In this document: piece after piece, positions 1-9,668 of the stretch
How the letters are laid out: each line of letters starts with the position of its first letter
Numbering within the stretch: the stretch's first letter is position 1
Origin: Anaerolineales bacterium
GTDB taxonomy: Bacteria; Chloroflexota; Anaerolineae; Anaerolineales; Villigracilaceae
Assembly (NCBI GenBank): GCA_023382595.1
Contig: JAHDWB010000006.1
Span: forward strand, 1 to 64,000
Direction: 5' to 3'
DNA length: 64,000 nt
Position numbers and translations under genes: made by a program
Notes under the pieces: generated by a model
Seen by the model: the letters and a program-made list of their open reading frames with translations, nothing else
Databases searched by the model: none
What the model was told of the DNA's origin: nothing

Positions 1-248
1 CCGGCGTATGAATTTGGTTATTAAAATCCCCCCACTTTTTCGACAGTTTCAACGGCTTGCATCACCGTCCCCGAGCGGAGCGAACGGGATCGCGAAGCAC
101 GGCGCCGGGGGCGGGGACAGCGTGCAGTCCGGTAGGCAGTGTCGGATACCCGAATTATACGTCTTGGGGATGGAAGGGTCAATAAATAGACTTCCGAAGT
201 CTGCTGTTGGATACTTTGTGGTTACAATGGGGAGAGAAAGGAGATTCC

Positions 249-1163
249 ATGCTTGAAATCGCTGTCATGATTGAAGGTCAAAACGGATTGAACTGGACGC
301 GCTGGGGTAACATCGTCCGTCTCGTGGAGGATGCGGGCTTCGTCGGCTTGTACCGCTCCGACCACTTCACCAACATGAATCCGCCCGACAAAGACTCGCT
401 CGAGTTGTGGGTCTCGCTCACCTGGCTGGCGTGCAACACAAAGCGCATCGAGTTCGGTCCGCTGGTCACGCCGTTTTCGTTTCGGCATCCCGCGCACACC
501 GCCCGCATGGCATCCGCAGTGGACGATCTCTCGAATGGGCGGCTCACGCTCGGTCTCGGCGCGGGCTGGCAGGAGCGCGAGCATCACCTCTACGGCTTCG
601 ACCTGCTGGATGTCAACTCCCGCATGGAACGCTTCGAAGAAGGCTTGCAGGTCGTGACTCAATTATTGAAAAGCGACTCGCCAGTCTCGTTTGACGGGAC
701 GTATTATCAGATCCGTGAAGCGACCCTGCTCCCGCGCCCGCTTCGACCTGACGGACCCCGCATCCTGATCGGTGGCAACGGAAAGAATCGCACGCTGAAA
801 CTTGCCGCCCGCTACGCCGATGAGTGGAACATCATCTTCGCCCCGCCTGCGATGGTCAAGGAATTGAACGCGTTCATGGATGAAGCCTTGAACGCCGAGA
901 ACCGCGCTCCCGAATCCATGCGCCGTTCGATGATGACGGGCTGCATTTTCGGTCACACCGAATCCGCGCTCAGGCAGAAACTCGATGCCATTGGGCAATC
1001 CGCTGAGCAATTGGATCGGCGGGGGATCGTATATGGCAGCGCGGATCAAGTCAAAGAGCAGTTGCAGAAGCTCGAAGAAAGCGGACTCCAGCGCATCATG
1101 CTGCAATGGCTGGATTTGGACGACCTCGCAGGCTTGGAAGCGTTGGGGAAGGCAGTCTTGTAA
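249..1163 (+). CDS. LLM-class F420-dependent oxidoreductase (Rv1855c-like family)
   Basis: A 304-residue bacterial-luciferase-like TIM-barrel protein. The opening IEGQNGLNW and the stretches YRSDHFTN (about residues 36-43) and GRLTLGLGAGWQEREH (about 96-111) are typical of F420-dependent oxidoreductases of the Rv1855c group. AARYADEWN near residue 192 is another LLM-family signature. The ATG at 249 is chosen because an AAGGAGAT ribosome site lies 4 bases upstream; the frame stays open to 207. Members of this family use F420 or FMN as hydride carrier, but the substrate cannot be read from the sequence. The gene is monocistronic and ends in a large palindrome shared with the converging glycosyltransferase gene. 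Confidence 0.85.
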   Translation: MLEIAVMIEGQNGLNWTRWGNIVRLVEDAGFVGLYRSDHFTNMNPPDKDSLELWVSLTWLACNTKRIEFGPLVTPFSFRHPAHTARMASAVDDLSNGRLTLGLGAGWQEREHHLYGFDLLDVNSRMERFEEGLQVVTQLLKSDSPVSFDGTYYQIREATLLPRPLRPDGPRILIGGNGKNRTLKLAARYADEWNIIFAPPAMVKELNAFMDEALNAENRAPESMRRSMMTGCIFGHTESALRQKLDAIGQSAEQLDRRGIVYGSADQVKEQLQKLEESGLQRIMLQWLDLDDLAGLEALGKAVL

Positions 1164-1169
1164 TGTCGT

Positions 1170-1230
1170 TGCGCGCCGTTGGTCGAGTAGTGGCGCTGCA
1201 AGCGCCACGTATCGAGACTAACGGCGCGCA
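1170..1230. repeat. Long imperfect palindrome between converging genes
   Basis: Nested inverted repeats: outer 11-base arms at 1170-1180 and 1220-1230, a TCGA/TCGA step, and inner 8-base arms at 1190-1197 and 1201-1208 around a 3-base loop. The element covers the stop codon of the minus-strand glycosyltransferase (1218-1220) and follows the oxidoreductase stop. There is no clear U-tract on either side, so it may be a REP-like dispersed palindrome rather than a simple terminator, though it could end transcription in both directions. Confidence 0.6.
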
Positions 1231-2312
1231 TTCTCCTCGAAATATGCCTGAAACTCCTCCCTGAATTTCTCCCTCGAAAAACGGACCGCATTCTCCCTCG
1301 CGGCTTCGCTCTTTAATTTCATCCCTTCAAATCTATGAACCGCCTCCACCAACCCCTCCGCGGTTTGCTCATAAAATAACAACCCTGTTTCCCCGTCGTG
1401 GACGATCTCTGCCGCGCCGCCCTTCCCATACGCAATGACAGGGCATCCCGCCGCCTGCGCCTCGACCATTGCAATCCCGAAATCCTCAGTTGCCATGTAC
1501 ACGAAGGCTTTGGCGCGGTTGAGCATATCGGTCACTACATCATCAGGTTGATGCCCCAATAATTTAACATTCTCCTTCGCCAGTGTTTGCAGGCGCGGCA
1601 TTTCGGGTCCATCGCCGATGATGATGAGCGGAAGCTTCAACGTGTTGAACGCCTTGACGATCTCCGCCGTCCTTTTGTAGGGAACCAGCCGCGAAATATG
1701 GATATAAAAATCATCGCGTTCCTTTGCTGGTGAAAATCGCTCCACATCCACAGGCGGATAAATAACGCGCGAATCCCGCCCCCATGCCTGCCGGATCTTC
1801 CCCGCTGTCCATTGCGAGATGGCGAGCAATGAATCTGCCCGGGCGGCGGAAAATTTGTCCCAACGGCGGAGCAGGCTCAAGGTCAGGCGTGCGGCGGAGC
1901 CGATGATCGGCTTATCCAAATGATGCAGGTGCAGGTAGTCATACTGCAAATGCCAGGCGTAACGCATCGGCGTGCAGACGTAGGAAATGTGGATCTGATC
2001 CTTGTGTATTTTGACGCCGTGCGCCACCGCATGCGAGATGGACAGGACAACATCATAACTTTGGACATTTAAGCTTTCGATGGCAAGCGGCATGATCGGG
2101 AGCAGACCGCGATACAGATGCTCGACGCGCGGGATGCGTTGCAGGAAGGATGTTTTGACGCTGCGCCCCTCGAGCCGCGTGCCTGTTAGATTTGATCCGT
2201 TGTGTATTAAGGAATGTAGTTGTGCCTGCGGGTACATGTCGAGGATCTCAGCGAGCAATCTCTCCCCACCGCCATAGATATTTAACCATTCATAGACGAT
2301 CGCCAGTTTCAT
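1218..2312 (-). CDS. Glycosyltransferase family 4
   Basis: A 364-residue GT-B fold glycosyltransferase. The N-terminal domain carries the glycine-rich YGGGERLL (residues 13-20), and the C-terminal domain has the nucleotide-sugar EX7E motif EDFGIAMVE (E276-E284) followed by AAGCPVIAYGKGG. It probably transfers a sugar from an NDP-sugar to a lipid-linked glycan on the inner face of the membrane. The start codon overlaps the stop of the upstream GT4 gene by 4 bases (ATGA), so the two are translationally coupled. Sugar and acceptor are unknown. Confidence 0.88.
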   Translation of the reverse strand: MKLAIVYEWLNIYGGGERLLAEILDMYPQAQLHSLIHNGSNLTGTRLEGRSVKTSFLQRIPRVEHLYRGLLPIMPLAIESLNVQSYDVVLSISHAVAHGVKIHKDQIHISYVCTPMRYAWHLQYDYLHLHHLDKPIIGSAARLTLSLLRRWDKFSAARADSLLAISQWTAGKIRQAWGRDSRVIYPPVDVERFSPAKERDDFYIHISRLVPYKRTAEIVKAFNTLKLPLIIIGDGPEMPRLQTLAKENVKLLGHQPDDVVTDMLNRAKAFVYMATEDFGIAMVEAQAAGCPVIAYGKGGAAEIVHDGETGLLFYEQTAEGLVEAVHRFEGMKLKSEAARENAVRFSREKFREEFQAYFEENARR

Positions 2313-3379
2313 GCCATGCGCTCGAGGACGGCGAGTGTGTTCGCTGCGGTTTTATCCCAGGTAAGTTCTTTCGCTGTTTTTAAACCTTGTTCGCGCATTG
2401 TTGCAGCGAGTTGTTCGTCTTCGATGATCCTTTGCATGCTTTCAGCGATTTCGTTCGGTTTCTGCGGGTTGACGAACAGCGCTGCGCCTTCGAATATCTC
2501 ATGGAAAACCGCTATGTCGGATGCGATGACGGGCGCGCCGCATGCCATTGCCTCCAGAATGGGCAGACCAAAGCCCTCATAAAGGGATGGGGAAACGAGT
2601 GCAGCTGCGCCTGAATACAGGGCGGGCAAATCTTGATCGGGGACGTAGTCCACGCGTTGGTGGTCAGGCAGCGGCGCTGTACGTGCTGTGTATCGAGACC
2701 CGGCGTGACGGATTGAATGACTATGATTTGTCGTGTTGAAAATATGACCTGTGGATTCTGTCCCTGCAATGAACAACTCGTGTCCATTCAGATCCGCCAT
2801 TTCCCAAGCCTGAAGCAATGTCTTTAAATTTTTTCTCGGTTCCATTGTCCCGACAAAAAGAAAATACGGTTTTCGCAATCCATATTTCTCTTGTACCGCT
2901 TCAACGGATTTTCGTGACTGCGGTACAAATGGATCCCCAACCCCAAGATGAATGACGTGGAGTTTCTCGTCAGGGATACCCAGATGAAGTTTCAGTCTAT
3001 TGCGCGAAAAATCGGCATCGGTGATGATCGCCTTGGCGCGTTTCACCAGTATTTTCCATGAGAGTCTTGTCCATGCCGCATAGGCGGGGCGAAACCATTC
3101 CGGGTGGTCGAACACGCTGGCATCGTGGAGGGTGACAGCCTGTCTTGTAACACTCCATGCGCTTGTGTTCGCGGGCGACCATAGAACTTCGTCTTTGAAA
3201 ACCAAATGCGGCAGGATGAACTGCTCCCAAAGATGACCTGAAAATTGCCCCAACGGCTTTTGAGGAGATATGAACCGTTTACGGGGTTGCAGTCTTTTTG
3301 AGACCTCGTGCGCATAACGCTCCACGCCGGTGATGCGTCTGTGTCGAAAGCGGCCATTGATCGCAATACTTAAAGACAT
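2309..3379 (-). CDS. Glycosyltransferase family 4
   Basis: A 356-residue GT4 enzyme. It has TGVERYAHE near residue 17 (acceptor-domain loop), FVGTMEPRKN near 175 and the EX7E signature EGFGLPILE (E268-E276). It forms a two-gene operon with the following GT4 through a 4-base overlap. Only 44 bases separate its start from the divergent plus-strand polymerase gene, so the two operons must share a compact promoter region. It is presumed to take part in assembling the same surface glycan; no Shine-Dalgarno sequence is obvious. Confidence 0.87.
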   Translation of the reverse strand: MSLSIAINGRFRHRRITGVERYAHEVSKRLQPRKRFISPQKPLGQFSGHLWEQFILPHLVFKDEVLWSPANTSAWSVTRQAVTLHDASVFDHPEWFRPAYAAWTRLSWKILVKRAKAIITDADFSRNRLKLHLGIPDEKLHVIHLGVGDPFVPQSRKSVEAVQEKYGLRKPYFLFVGTMEPRKNLKTLLQAWEMADLNGHELFIAGTESTGHIFNTTNHSHSIRHAGSRYTARTAPLPDHQRVDYVPDQDLPALYSGAAALVSPSLYEGFGLPILEAMACGAPVIASDIAVFHEIFEGAALFVNPQKPNEIAESMQRIIEDEQLAATMREQGLKTAKELTWDKTAANTLAVLERMA

Positions 3380-3423
3380 TCACGGATTATAATTAGAAAT
3401 AGGATTATTCCGGTCTGATTTAA

Positions 3424-4755
3424 ATGTCACCATCCTTACAGGATCGCATATCGCATTACTTCGTCATTGCGGCGCGTTTGGCTTTCATGCTGACGATCGT
3501 GTTGTTCCCTCTGCGCTGGCGCGTGGAATTGTGGCAGCGTCCGTTCTTTCCCGTCTATTCCGATTACACCGATTTTTTATTTTTTGCGGCTGACCTTACC
3601 CTGCTGTATATGCTTATGCTTTGGGGGTGTTCGCTGTTGATAATGCCGCGCAGGTTGAAGGCAGGTTCATTGCTGCTCAGTCTCTGCCTTGCCGGCTTGA
3701 CCGTCGCAGGATGGGCATCCATCCTTGTAAGTGTGGATGCGACGCTTTCCGGTTATCACGCTGTTCGGTTTGTCCTGCTGCTCCTTTTTTATTTCTTTAT
3801 CGTCAACGAAATTCATTCCCCTGTTTGGGTGATTGTCCCTGGCGCGCTTCAAATTATCATTCAATCCATGGTTGCCGTGGGACAGTCCTTTGCCCAATCG
3901 TCCCTGGGATTAGAGTCTCTGGGCGAGCACGCGCTGGAACCGGCACGATCTGGCGTGAGCGTTGTCATCGGGGACGGATTTCGCTTCTTGCGCGCCTATG
4001 GCTTGAGCGATCACCCGAACATTCTCGGCGGCTGTATCGCTTTCGGACTCGTCCTTTTGCTGGCTGTGACCTTGTACGGAAAGGGACGTCAGCCCGTGCT
4101 GGCTTCAAGCGTGTTTCTTGTGGCGTTCCCTGCGCTGGTGATGACGTTCTCCCGGTCGGCGTGGTTAAGCCTGATGGTGGCTGGCAGTTTCATGGTCGTG
4201 TGCGAAGCGTCTGCTCGAAGATGGGATTCGGTCAAGCGTGTGGTCCTGCTGGGAGTGTTGAGTCTGCTCGTGGCTGTGCCGTTCCTGATAAAGAATAATT
4301 CGGTCTTTCAAAAGCGGGTCAATTCAGGGAATGTCTCGCAGGATGCGCCGATGATCGAGCGCACGATGTTGATCGATGCGGGGAACATCTTGTTCGTGGA
4401 ACATTCTGCGATCGGCGTTGGACTTGGCGCTTCGCCGCTGGCGATGAAGGAACGCTTTGAAGAGTTCCCGCTGGATTTTCAGCCGCCGCATTATGCGATC
4501 CTGAACGCGGCGATGGAAACCGGTGTGTTCGGCGGTGTGTTTTATTTGTTGCTGCTGGTTGTGCCTGTGATCGCATTCCTTGCGCGTTGGAGAGTATATC
4601 TTCACCAGCCCCTGATATTGGGTTCGTTTGCCTTGCTGATCGCATTGACAGTGGTCGGCTTGTTCGATTATTACACATGGATGTATATGCCGGGACGGTT
4701 GTGGCAATGGCTGGGGTGGGGGATGTTTTCTGCGGCATTGAGCGAGGCGGCATAG
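3424..4755 (+). CDS. O-antigen ligase/polymerase-like (Wzy) membrane protein
   Basis: A 443-residue, very hydrophobic protein with roughly ten or more membrane segments and a larger polar stretch between about residues 280 and 350. The segment TFSRSAWLSLMVAG (about 240-253) is typical of the O-antigen ligase/Wzy family, where the Arg lies close to the undecaprenyl-linked substrate. It is the first gene of the plus-strand glycan operon; the next gene begins one base after its stop. Whether it polymerises or ligates repeats cannot be decided from sequence. Confidence 0.75.
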   Translation: MSPSLQDRISHYFVIAARLAFMLTIVLFPLRWRVELWQRPFFPVYSDYTDFLFFAADLTLLYMLMLWGCSLLIMPRRLKAGSLLLSLCLAGLTVAGWASILVSVDATLSGYHAVRFVLLLLFYFFIVNEIHSPVWVIVPGALQIIIQSMVAVGQSFAQSSLGLESLGEHALEPARSGVSVVIGDGFRFLRAYGLSDHPNILGGCIAFGLVLLLAVTLYGKGRQPVLASSVFLVAFPALVMTFSRSAWLSLMVAGSFMVVCEASARRWDSVKRVVLLGVLSLLVAVPFLIKNNSVFQKRVNSGNVSQDAPMIERTMLIDAGNILFVEHSAIGVGLGASPLAMKERFEEFPLDFQPPHYAILNAAMETGVFGGVFYLLLLVVPVIAFLARWRVYLHQPLILGSFALLIALTVVGLFDYYTWMYMPGRLWQWLGWGMFSAALSEAA

Positions 4756-4756
4756 C

Positions 4757-6259
4757 ATGGGTTTATCTTCATACTTGCTGGCGCCTGCCCTCATTGTTTA
4801 TACGCTTGTCATGGCTGCCCTGGTTGTGTATATCTTTAATATGCTGTATCTCGCCTTATTTGGATTGGTGAAGAAGAGGCATTTGCGCGAAGATAAGGGT
4901 AGCCTGTCGAAAGACCTTCCTTTCATTACGGTACAACTTCCGATCTTCAATGAACGCTATGTGGCGGAACGTTTATTAAGAGCCTGTGCCGCACTGGATT
5001 ACCCGCGGGACTTGTTCGAAATTCAAGCGCTGGATGATTCGACGGATGATACGGTCCAGTTGGTTGCCGGGACGGTCAGGCGCCTGCAGGCGGAGGGAGT
5101 GGATGCAGTCCATATCCATCGCAAGAACCGCGAAGGCTTTAAGGCGGGCGCGCTTGCCAATGGACTTGCCTCCGCGCGCGGGGAATTCGTTGCCATCTTC
5201 GATGCTGATTTTGTTCCGTCGCCCGATTTTCTGCGCCGCATCCTGCCGCATTTCGACCATGATCGGGTTGCGTTCGCGCAAGCCCGCTGGGGACATTTGA
5301 ACCGTGATTACTCCCTGCTTACGCTGCTTCAATCCTTGTCCCTTGATGCCCACTTTGCCATCGATCAGCTTGTCCGCTCCAGAAAGGATTTTGCGTTCAA
5401 TTTCAACGGTACGGCAGGTGTTTGGCGTAAATCCGCCATTCTCGATGCGGGTGGCTGGAAGGCGGATACGCTCACCGAAGACATGGACCTATCCTATCGC
5501 GCCTTCCTGCGCGGCTGGACGGCACGATATGCCGGTGATGTGGAAGCGCCTGCTGAACTTCCGGTCAGCATCACGGCATATCGCCGCCAGCAATATCGTT
5601 GGGCGCGCGGCATCCTTGAATGCGCCGTCAAATATTTACCTGTCATCTGGCGCTCCGATTTCACATTTGGGCGAAAAGTGCATGCCACGCTGCACCTTAC
5701 GAGTTACTTACTGCACCTGTTTACCGTTGTGCTGATGTTGATCTATCCGCTGTTATTGTTGTTCGCGTCACAATATCCGCAACTTCTTGCGCCGGTCGGT
5801 CTTGGTGTGTTTATGAGCCTCTTTGCGCTTGTGCCCGCCTTTTACTTCTCTGTGGGTCAGCATGTGCTGCGCAGGCGATGGCTTCATGCGCTCCCGCTCA
5901 TTGTGCTGATGACCATGATCGCTTCAGGGATGGCGGTCAATACGGTGCGCGCCATTTTTCAGATTTTACAAAAACGCCTCATTCCATTCGAGCGAACTCC
6001 AAAGTTTGGCATCACGCGCCGCGATCAATCCTGGCGCGGCAACCGTTATCACATCGATGTCGAACCGCTCATCGTGTACGAGATCCTGCTTGGCATGTTC
6101 AATATTTTTACTGCGTGGTATGCGTTTCGGCTCGGTTATTATCTGATGACGATGTATGCCTTTGTCTTTGCCCTCGGATTATTCTACTGTTCTGGCTTGA
6201 CCATCATCCAATCCATCTCTGCCCGCTTCGCCCGTGACCCTGAGCCTGCCTCCGTCTAA
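4757..6259 (+). CDS. Processive glycosyltransferase family 2 (cellulose-synthase-like)
   Basis: A 500-residue protein with an N-terminal membrane segment (about residues 8-35), a cytoplasmic GT2 domain and several C-terminal membrane segments. The catalytic set is complete: DD at 93-94, the DAD metal motif at 149-151, EDMDLSYR at 241-248 and QQYRW at 278-282. This arrangement is that of inverting processive transferases such as glucomannan and cellulose synthases. The adjacent Wzy-like gene suggests it builds or extends the backbone of an exopolysaccharide, or a glycolipid head group. Start at the first ATG after the upstream stop. Confidence 0.88.
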   Translation: MGLSSYLLAPALIVYTLVMAALVVYIFNMLYLALFGLVKKRHLREDKGSLSKDLPFITVQLPIFNERYVAERLLRACAALDYPRDLFEIQALDDSTDDTVQLVAGTVRRLQAEGVDAVHIHRKNREGFKAGALANGLASARGEFVAIFDADFVPSPDFLRRILPHFDHDRVAFAQARWGHLNRDYSLLTLLQSLSLDAHFAIDQLVRSRKDFAFNFNGTAGVWRKSAILDAGGWKADTLTEDMDLSYRAFLRGWTARYAGDVEAPAELPVSITAYRRQQYRWARGILECAVKYLPVIWRSDFTFGRKVHATLHLTSYLLHLFTVVLMLIYPLLLLFASQYPQLLAPVGLGVFMSLFALVPAFYFSVGQHVLRRRWLHALPLIVLMTMIASGMAVNTVRAIFQILQKRLIPFERTPKFGITRRDQSWRGNRYHIDVEPLIVYEILLGMFNIFTAWYAFRLGYYLMTMYAFVFALGLFYCSGLTIIQSISARFARDPEPASV

Positions 6260-6271
6260 AGAGCGTTTCTC

Positions 6272-7228
6272 ATGTCCCTGACCGTTGCCTCCTTAAGTCC
6301 CTTGCTTCAAACTACTGATCCGCTCGAACATGCGATCCTCGAAACGCTGGCATATTCGGATATTTTTGATTACCCACTGACATTGGATGAACTGCATAAG
6401 TTCCTGACCGTTTCTGCGGAGAAACGTGAGATCACGGAGTCCGTTTCCCGCATGGACGGGGTTTCGGTCAAAGATGGCTATTTTTTTCTGACGGATCATC
6501 CTGAAATTGTCGAGATTCGCAGGCAGCGGGAAGCCGGCTCCCGCGCTGCGTTTGCCCGCGCCATGTTTTACGGAAGGATCATTGAGAAACTTCCATTTGT
6601 CCGTATGGTTGCATTGACAGGTTCCCTTGCCATGCTGAATCTGTCAAAGAACAGGGATATGGATTATATGCTGGTCACAAAATCCGGGCGCGTATGGACT
6701 GCGCGCGCTTTTGTCTTGCTGTTTGGCAGGCTCGTTCGTCTGTTCGGCGATGTCATTTGTCCAAATGTCATTGTCTCTGAGACCGCGCTTGAGTGGGGCA
6801 CAAGAAATCTATACACCGCCCGCGAGTTCGCCCAGATGATCCCCATTAGCGGGGTGGAAGTCTATCGCAGGTTGCGCGTAGCCAACTCGTGGGTCTTCGA
6901 TATCCTTCCAAACACCGCCGCCACCCCCGCCTCAAGCGAGATGAGGCAGGGAGGCGCCGGCAAATTGCCGCAATCGATTTTCGAATATCTTCTTGCCAAC
7001 AGATTCGGTGATTTCTTTGAATCTTGGGAGATGAATCGCAAGATCAGGCGCTTTAAAAAACAGTCTGGATTTGGTATTGAAACAAAATTCAACGCCGAGG
7101 TCTGTCAGGGCAATTTCGATCATCATGGCACGGCAACGTTGGATAGACTGTATCAGAGGATGCAACGATTCGGTGATATGTCCAAGGTCAAGCCTGTTTC
7201 GGAACGTGTGGGGAGACTTGGCAAATGA
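6272..7228 (+). CDS. Nucleotidyltransferase-fold protein
   Basis: A 318-residue protein. The first 90 residues look like a winged-helix-type domain. LTGSLAMLNLSKNRDMDYML (about 116-135) fits the GS-x10-DxD active-site motif of the polymerase-beta-like nucleotidyltransferase fold (GS 117-118, D129, D131). Such proteins transfer nucleotidyl groups to sugars, antibiotics, RNA or protein; here the target is unknown. The stop overlaps the next start by 4 bases (ATGA), so it is coupled to the radical SAM gene. The last third matches nothing I recognise. Confidence 0.65.
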   Translation: MSLTVASLSPLLQTTDPLEHAILETLAYSDIFDYPLTLDELHKFLTVSAEKREITESVSRMDGVSVKDGYFFLTDHPEIVEIRRQREAGSRAAFARAMFYGRIIEKLPFVRMVALTGSLAMLNLSKNRDMDYMLVTKSGRVWTARAFVLLFGRLVRLFGDVICPNVIVSETALEWGTRNLYTAREFAQMIPISGVEVYRRLRVANSWVFDILPNTAATPASSEMRQGGAGKLPQSIFEYLLANRFGDFFESWEMNRKIRRFKKQSGFGIETKFNAEVCQGNFDHHGTATLDRLYQRMQRFGDMSKVKPVSERVGRLGK

Positions 7229-8226
7229 AGGTCCGTGACCCTCGTCTTGTATTGAACTTCCTGCATGACCGGAATCACGTTCTGCCCTTGGGCATTGTAT
7301 ATCTGACGGATAAATGCAACTCGCGTTGTGTCATGTGTGATTATTGGAAGAATGGGAATGTATTTCTATCCATCGAACAGGCTGGGCAGATTTCCTCCCG
7401 GTTTGATGCGTTGTCCACGCGCTGGGTTTTATTGTCTGGCGGTGAACCTTTGTTGCATCCGCAGTGGGGGAAGATCGCGGATGTGCTTTCAGGCGGAAAG
7501 CGGTCATTGTGGCTTCTGACCGCCGGTTTGTCCTTAAAAAAGCACGCTAGCGAGGTGATCGATAAATGCGAAAATATAACCGTTTCACTCGATGGAGCCA
7601 CGCCTGATGTTTACGAGTCGATTCGCGGGCTGGATGCATTTGATGAGGTCTGCGCGGGGATTCGCGCAGTTGTAAAGCAAGGCAGGCGCGTATCGATTCG
7701 GTGCACGGTACAGCGCAGAAATTTCCGCCAACTGCCGGAATTGATCGATCTTGCTCATGATCTGGGCGTGGATCAAATCTCTTTTCTTGCGATCGACACA
7801 TTAACCCATGCGGCATTTGCGCGCAAAGATGCCATAAAAGCAGACCTTTCGCTTGCGCCGGAAGATCTGCCGGAATTCGAAAGAATATTGTGCGAATTGA
7901 CGAGCCGTTCCCGTTCAGATTTTGAGACGGGCTTCATTGCAGAATCCCCAGCCAAGTTAATGCGCCTGCACCAATACTTTTCCGCGATGCATGGGCTGGC
8001 AAATTTCCCGCAAGTGAAGTGCAATGCCCCTCGGTTTTCATCCGTTTTTACGGCAGACGGCTTTGTACAGCCCTGTTATTTTATTGAGCCTGAAGAGAAA
8101 GCCCGGGATGTAAATGCAGCGGTGATGTCATCGATTCGCCGCGACATCCGTTCGGGAAAACGCGCAGAATGCAATACTTGTGTCTGCTCCATGTATCGCA
8201 GCCTTCCTTCGTTTGTGACTGGTTGA
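7225..8226 (+). CDS. Radical SAM protein with SPASM-like C-terminus
   Basis: A 333-residue radical SAM enzyme. The [4Fe-4S]-SAM motif is CNSRCVMC (C31, C35, C38), followed by the GGEPLLHP signature at about residue 73. The C-terminus has further cysteines (a Cys near 269, a PCYF segment near 287, and CNTCVC near 314) that fit an auxiliary SPASM/twitch cluster. SPASM enzymes modify peptides or sugars; within a glycan locus it could perform a dehydrogenation, epimerisation or C-C chemistry on a sugar or lipid. It overlaps the nucleotidyltransferase gene by 4 bases. Confidence 0.82.
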   Translation: MKVRDPRLVLNFLHDRNHVLPLGIVYLTDKCNSRCVMCDYWKNGNVFLSIEQAGQISSRFDALSTRWVLLSGGEPLLHPQWGKIADVLSGGKRSLWLLTAGLSLKKHASEVIDKCENITVSLDGATPDVYESIRGLDAFDEVCAGIRAVVKQGRRVSIRCTVQRRNFRQLPELIDLAHDLGVDQISFLAIDTLTHAAFARKDAIKADLSLAPEDLPEFERILCELTSRSRSDFETGFIAESPAKLMRLHQYFSAMHGLANFPQVKCNAPRFSSVFTADGFVQPCYFIEPEEKARDVNAAVMSSIRRDIRSGKRAECNTCVCSMYRSLPSFVTG

Positions 8227-8230
8227 ACGC

Positions 8231-9637
8231 ATGACAAAAAAAGTGCTTTTTGGTCAATCTTATTATTTGCGTTTCGATCCCAAGCTCTGGGATGCAATGA
8301 TGCCTTATCCGCCGCTTGGAACGTTGTACGCCGCCAGCTATATCCGCGAAAGGGGATATGAAGTGGCTTTGTTCGATGCCATGTTGGCGGAATCAGAAGA
8401 TGGATGGGCGAAGTCATTGGATGAATTCAAGCCGCAATATGCTGTCATCTTTGAAGATAACTTTAACTATCTATCCAAGATGTGTTTGCTCAGGATGCGC
8501 GAAGCTGCATTCACGATGATCCGCATGGCAAAGGAATTCGGCTGCACCGTTATTCTCTGCGGCGCGGATGTCACTGATCATTACGCTAAATATCTCGAGC
8601 AAGGCGCAGACTACTGTCTGCTTGGCGAGGGGGAGGAAACGCTTGGGGAATTACTGGACCAACTGTCGGCGGGGAGGGATGCGGCAAATATCATTGGGCT
8701 GGCGTCGCGCGCAACGCTTCATCCATCGCGTCGGCCTGATATCAAGGACTTGGACTCTCTCCCGTTCCCAGCCTGGGACCTCGTCGATGTCGAAAAGTAT
8801 AAAAGGATCTGGCTGGAACGTCATGGTTATTTTTCGATGAACATGGTAACCACGCGTGGATGTCCGTACCATTGCAATTGGTGCGCCAAGCCGATCTGGG
8901 GGCAGCGTTATAACTCGCGCTCGCCCGAAAATGTGGCGGCAGAGATGAAATGGTTAAAAGAGAATTTTGCGCCCGATCATATTTGGTTTGCGGATGATAT
9001 CTTCGGATTGAAGCCCAAATGGGTGGAGCGTTTTGCGGAGTTCCTGCGCGAGTATGATGCCGTGATCCCCTTCAAATGTTTAAAGCGTGCCGATTTGATC
9101 ACCGAAAAGACGGCGCGTTCTCTTGCGGATGCAGGCTGTAAAACGGTTTGGATCGGTGCGGAGTCCGGGTCGCAGAAAATCTTGGATGCAATGGATAAGG
9201 GTGACAGGGTGGAGGATATCCATCGCGCCGCCGAGTTGCTGCATGCAAATGGCATCGAGGTGGGCTTCTTTTTGCAATTTGGCTATCCGGGCGAAACCTG
9301 GGATGACGTGCAGATGACCTTGAAGATGGTACGCGAATGTATGCCCGATGATATTGGCGTTTCTGTTTCATACCCGTTGCCGGGGACGAAATTCCACGAG
9401 CGCGTGAAAGTGGAATTGGGCGAAAAACAGAACTGGGTGGATTCTGACGACCTCGCCTTACTCTATCGCGGACCGTTCCCTCAGGAGTTTTATCGTGTTT
9501 TGCATGGAAGGGTTCATCATGAATTCCGCCTGCGGCGTGCCTGGAGGCTGGGGAACCTGCGAGGTTTGATGCGCATCCCCTATTATCTGGCAGGTCTGTG
9601 TAAAACGGAATTCCTCCTTAGACGGATGATACCGTAA
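8231..9637 (+). CDS. B12-binding radical SAM protein (first of three)
   Basis: A 468-residue protein with an N-terminal cobalamin-binding-like domain (about residues 1-150, ending in GEGEETLGELL) and a radical SAM domain with CPYHCNWC (C211, C215, C218). The architecture is that of the BchE/P-methylase class, which performs methylations, cyclisations or rearrangements at unactivated carbons. The classical DxHxxG base of the B12 domain is not obvious, as in many family members. It is closely similar to the next gene and clearly a paralogue. The substrate is probably a lipid or sugar of the surface glycan (inference). Confidence 0.85.
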   Translation: MTKKVLFGQSYYLRFDPKLWDAMMPYPPLGTLYAASYIRERGYEVALFDAMLAESEDGWAKSLDEFKPQYAVIFEDNFNYLSKMCLLRMREAAFTMIRMAKEFGCTVILCGADVTDHYAKYLEQGADYCLLGEGEETLGELLDQLSAGRDAANIIGLASRATLHPSRRPDIKDLDSLPFPAWDLVDVEKYKRIWLERHGYFSMNMVTTRGCPYHCNWCAKPIWGQRYNSRSPENVAAEMKWLKENFAPDHIWFADDIFGLKPKWVERFAEFLREYDAVIPFKCLKRADLITEKTARSLADAGCKTVWIGAESGSQKILDAMDKGDRVEDIHRAAELLHANGIEVGFFLQFGYPGETWDDVQMTLKMVRECMPDDIGVSVSYPLPGTKFHERVKVELGEKQNWVDSDDLALLYRGPFPQEFYRVLHGRVHHEFRLRRAWRLGNLRGLMRIPYYLAGLCKTEFLLRRMIP

Positions 9638-9668
9638 ATGTGCTGTTGAACTGGATCGAGGTGCTGCT

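Noticed and set aside
8-248. Short plus-strand frame at the window start
   Set aside because: No ribosome site or recognisable protein; it runs into the real start at 249. I see nothing else in 1-248.
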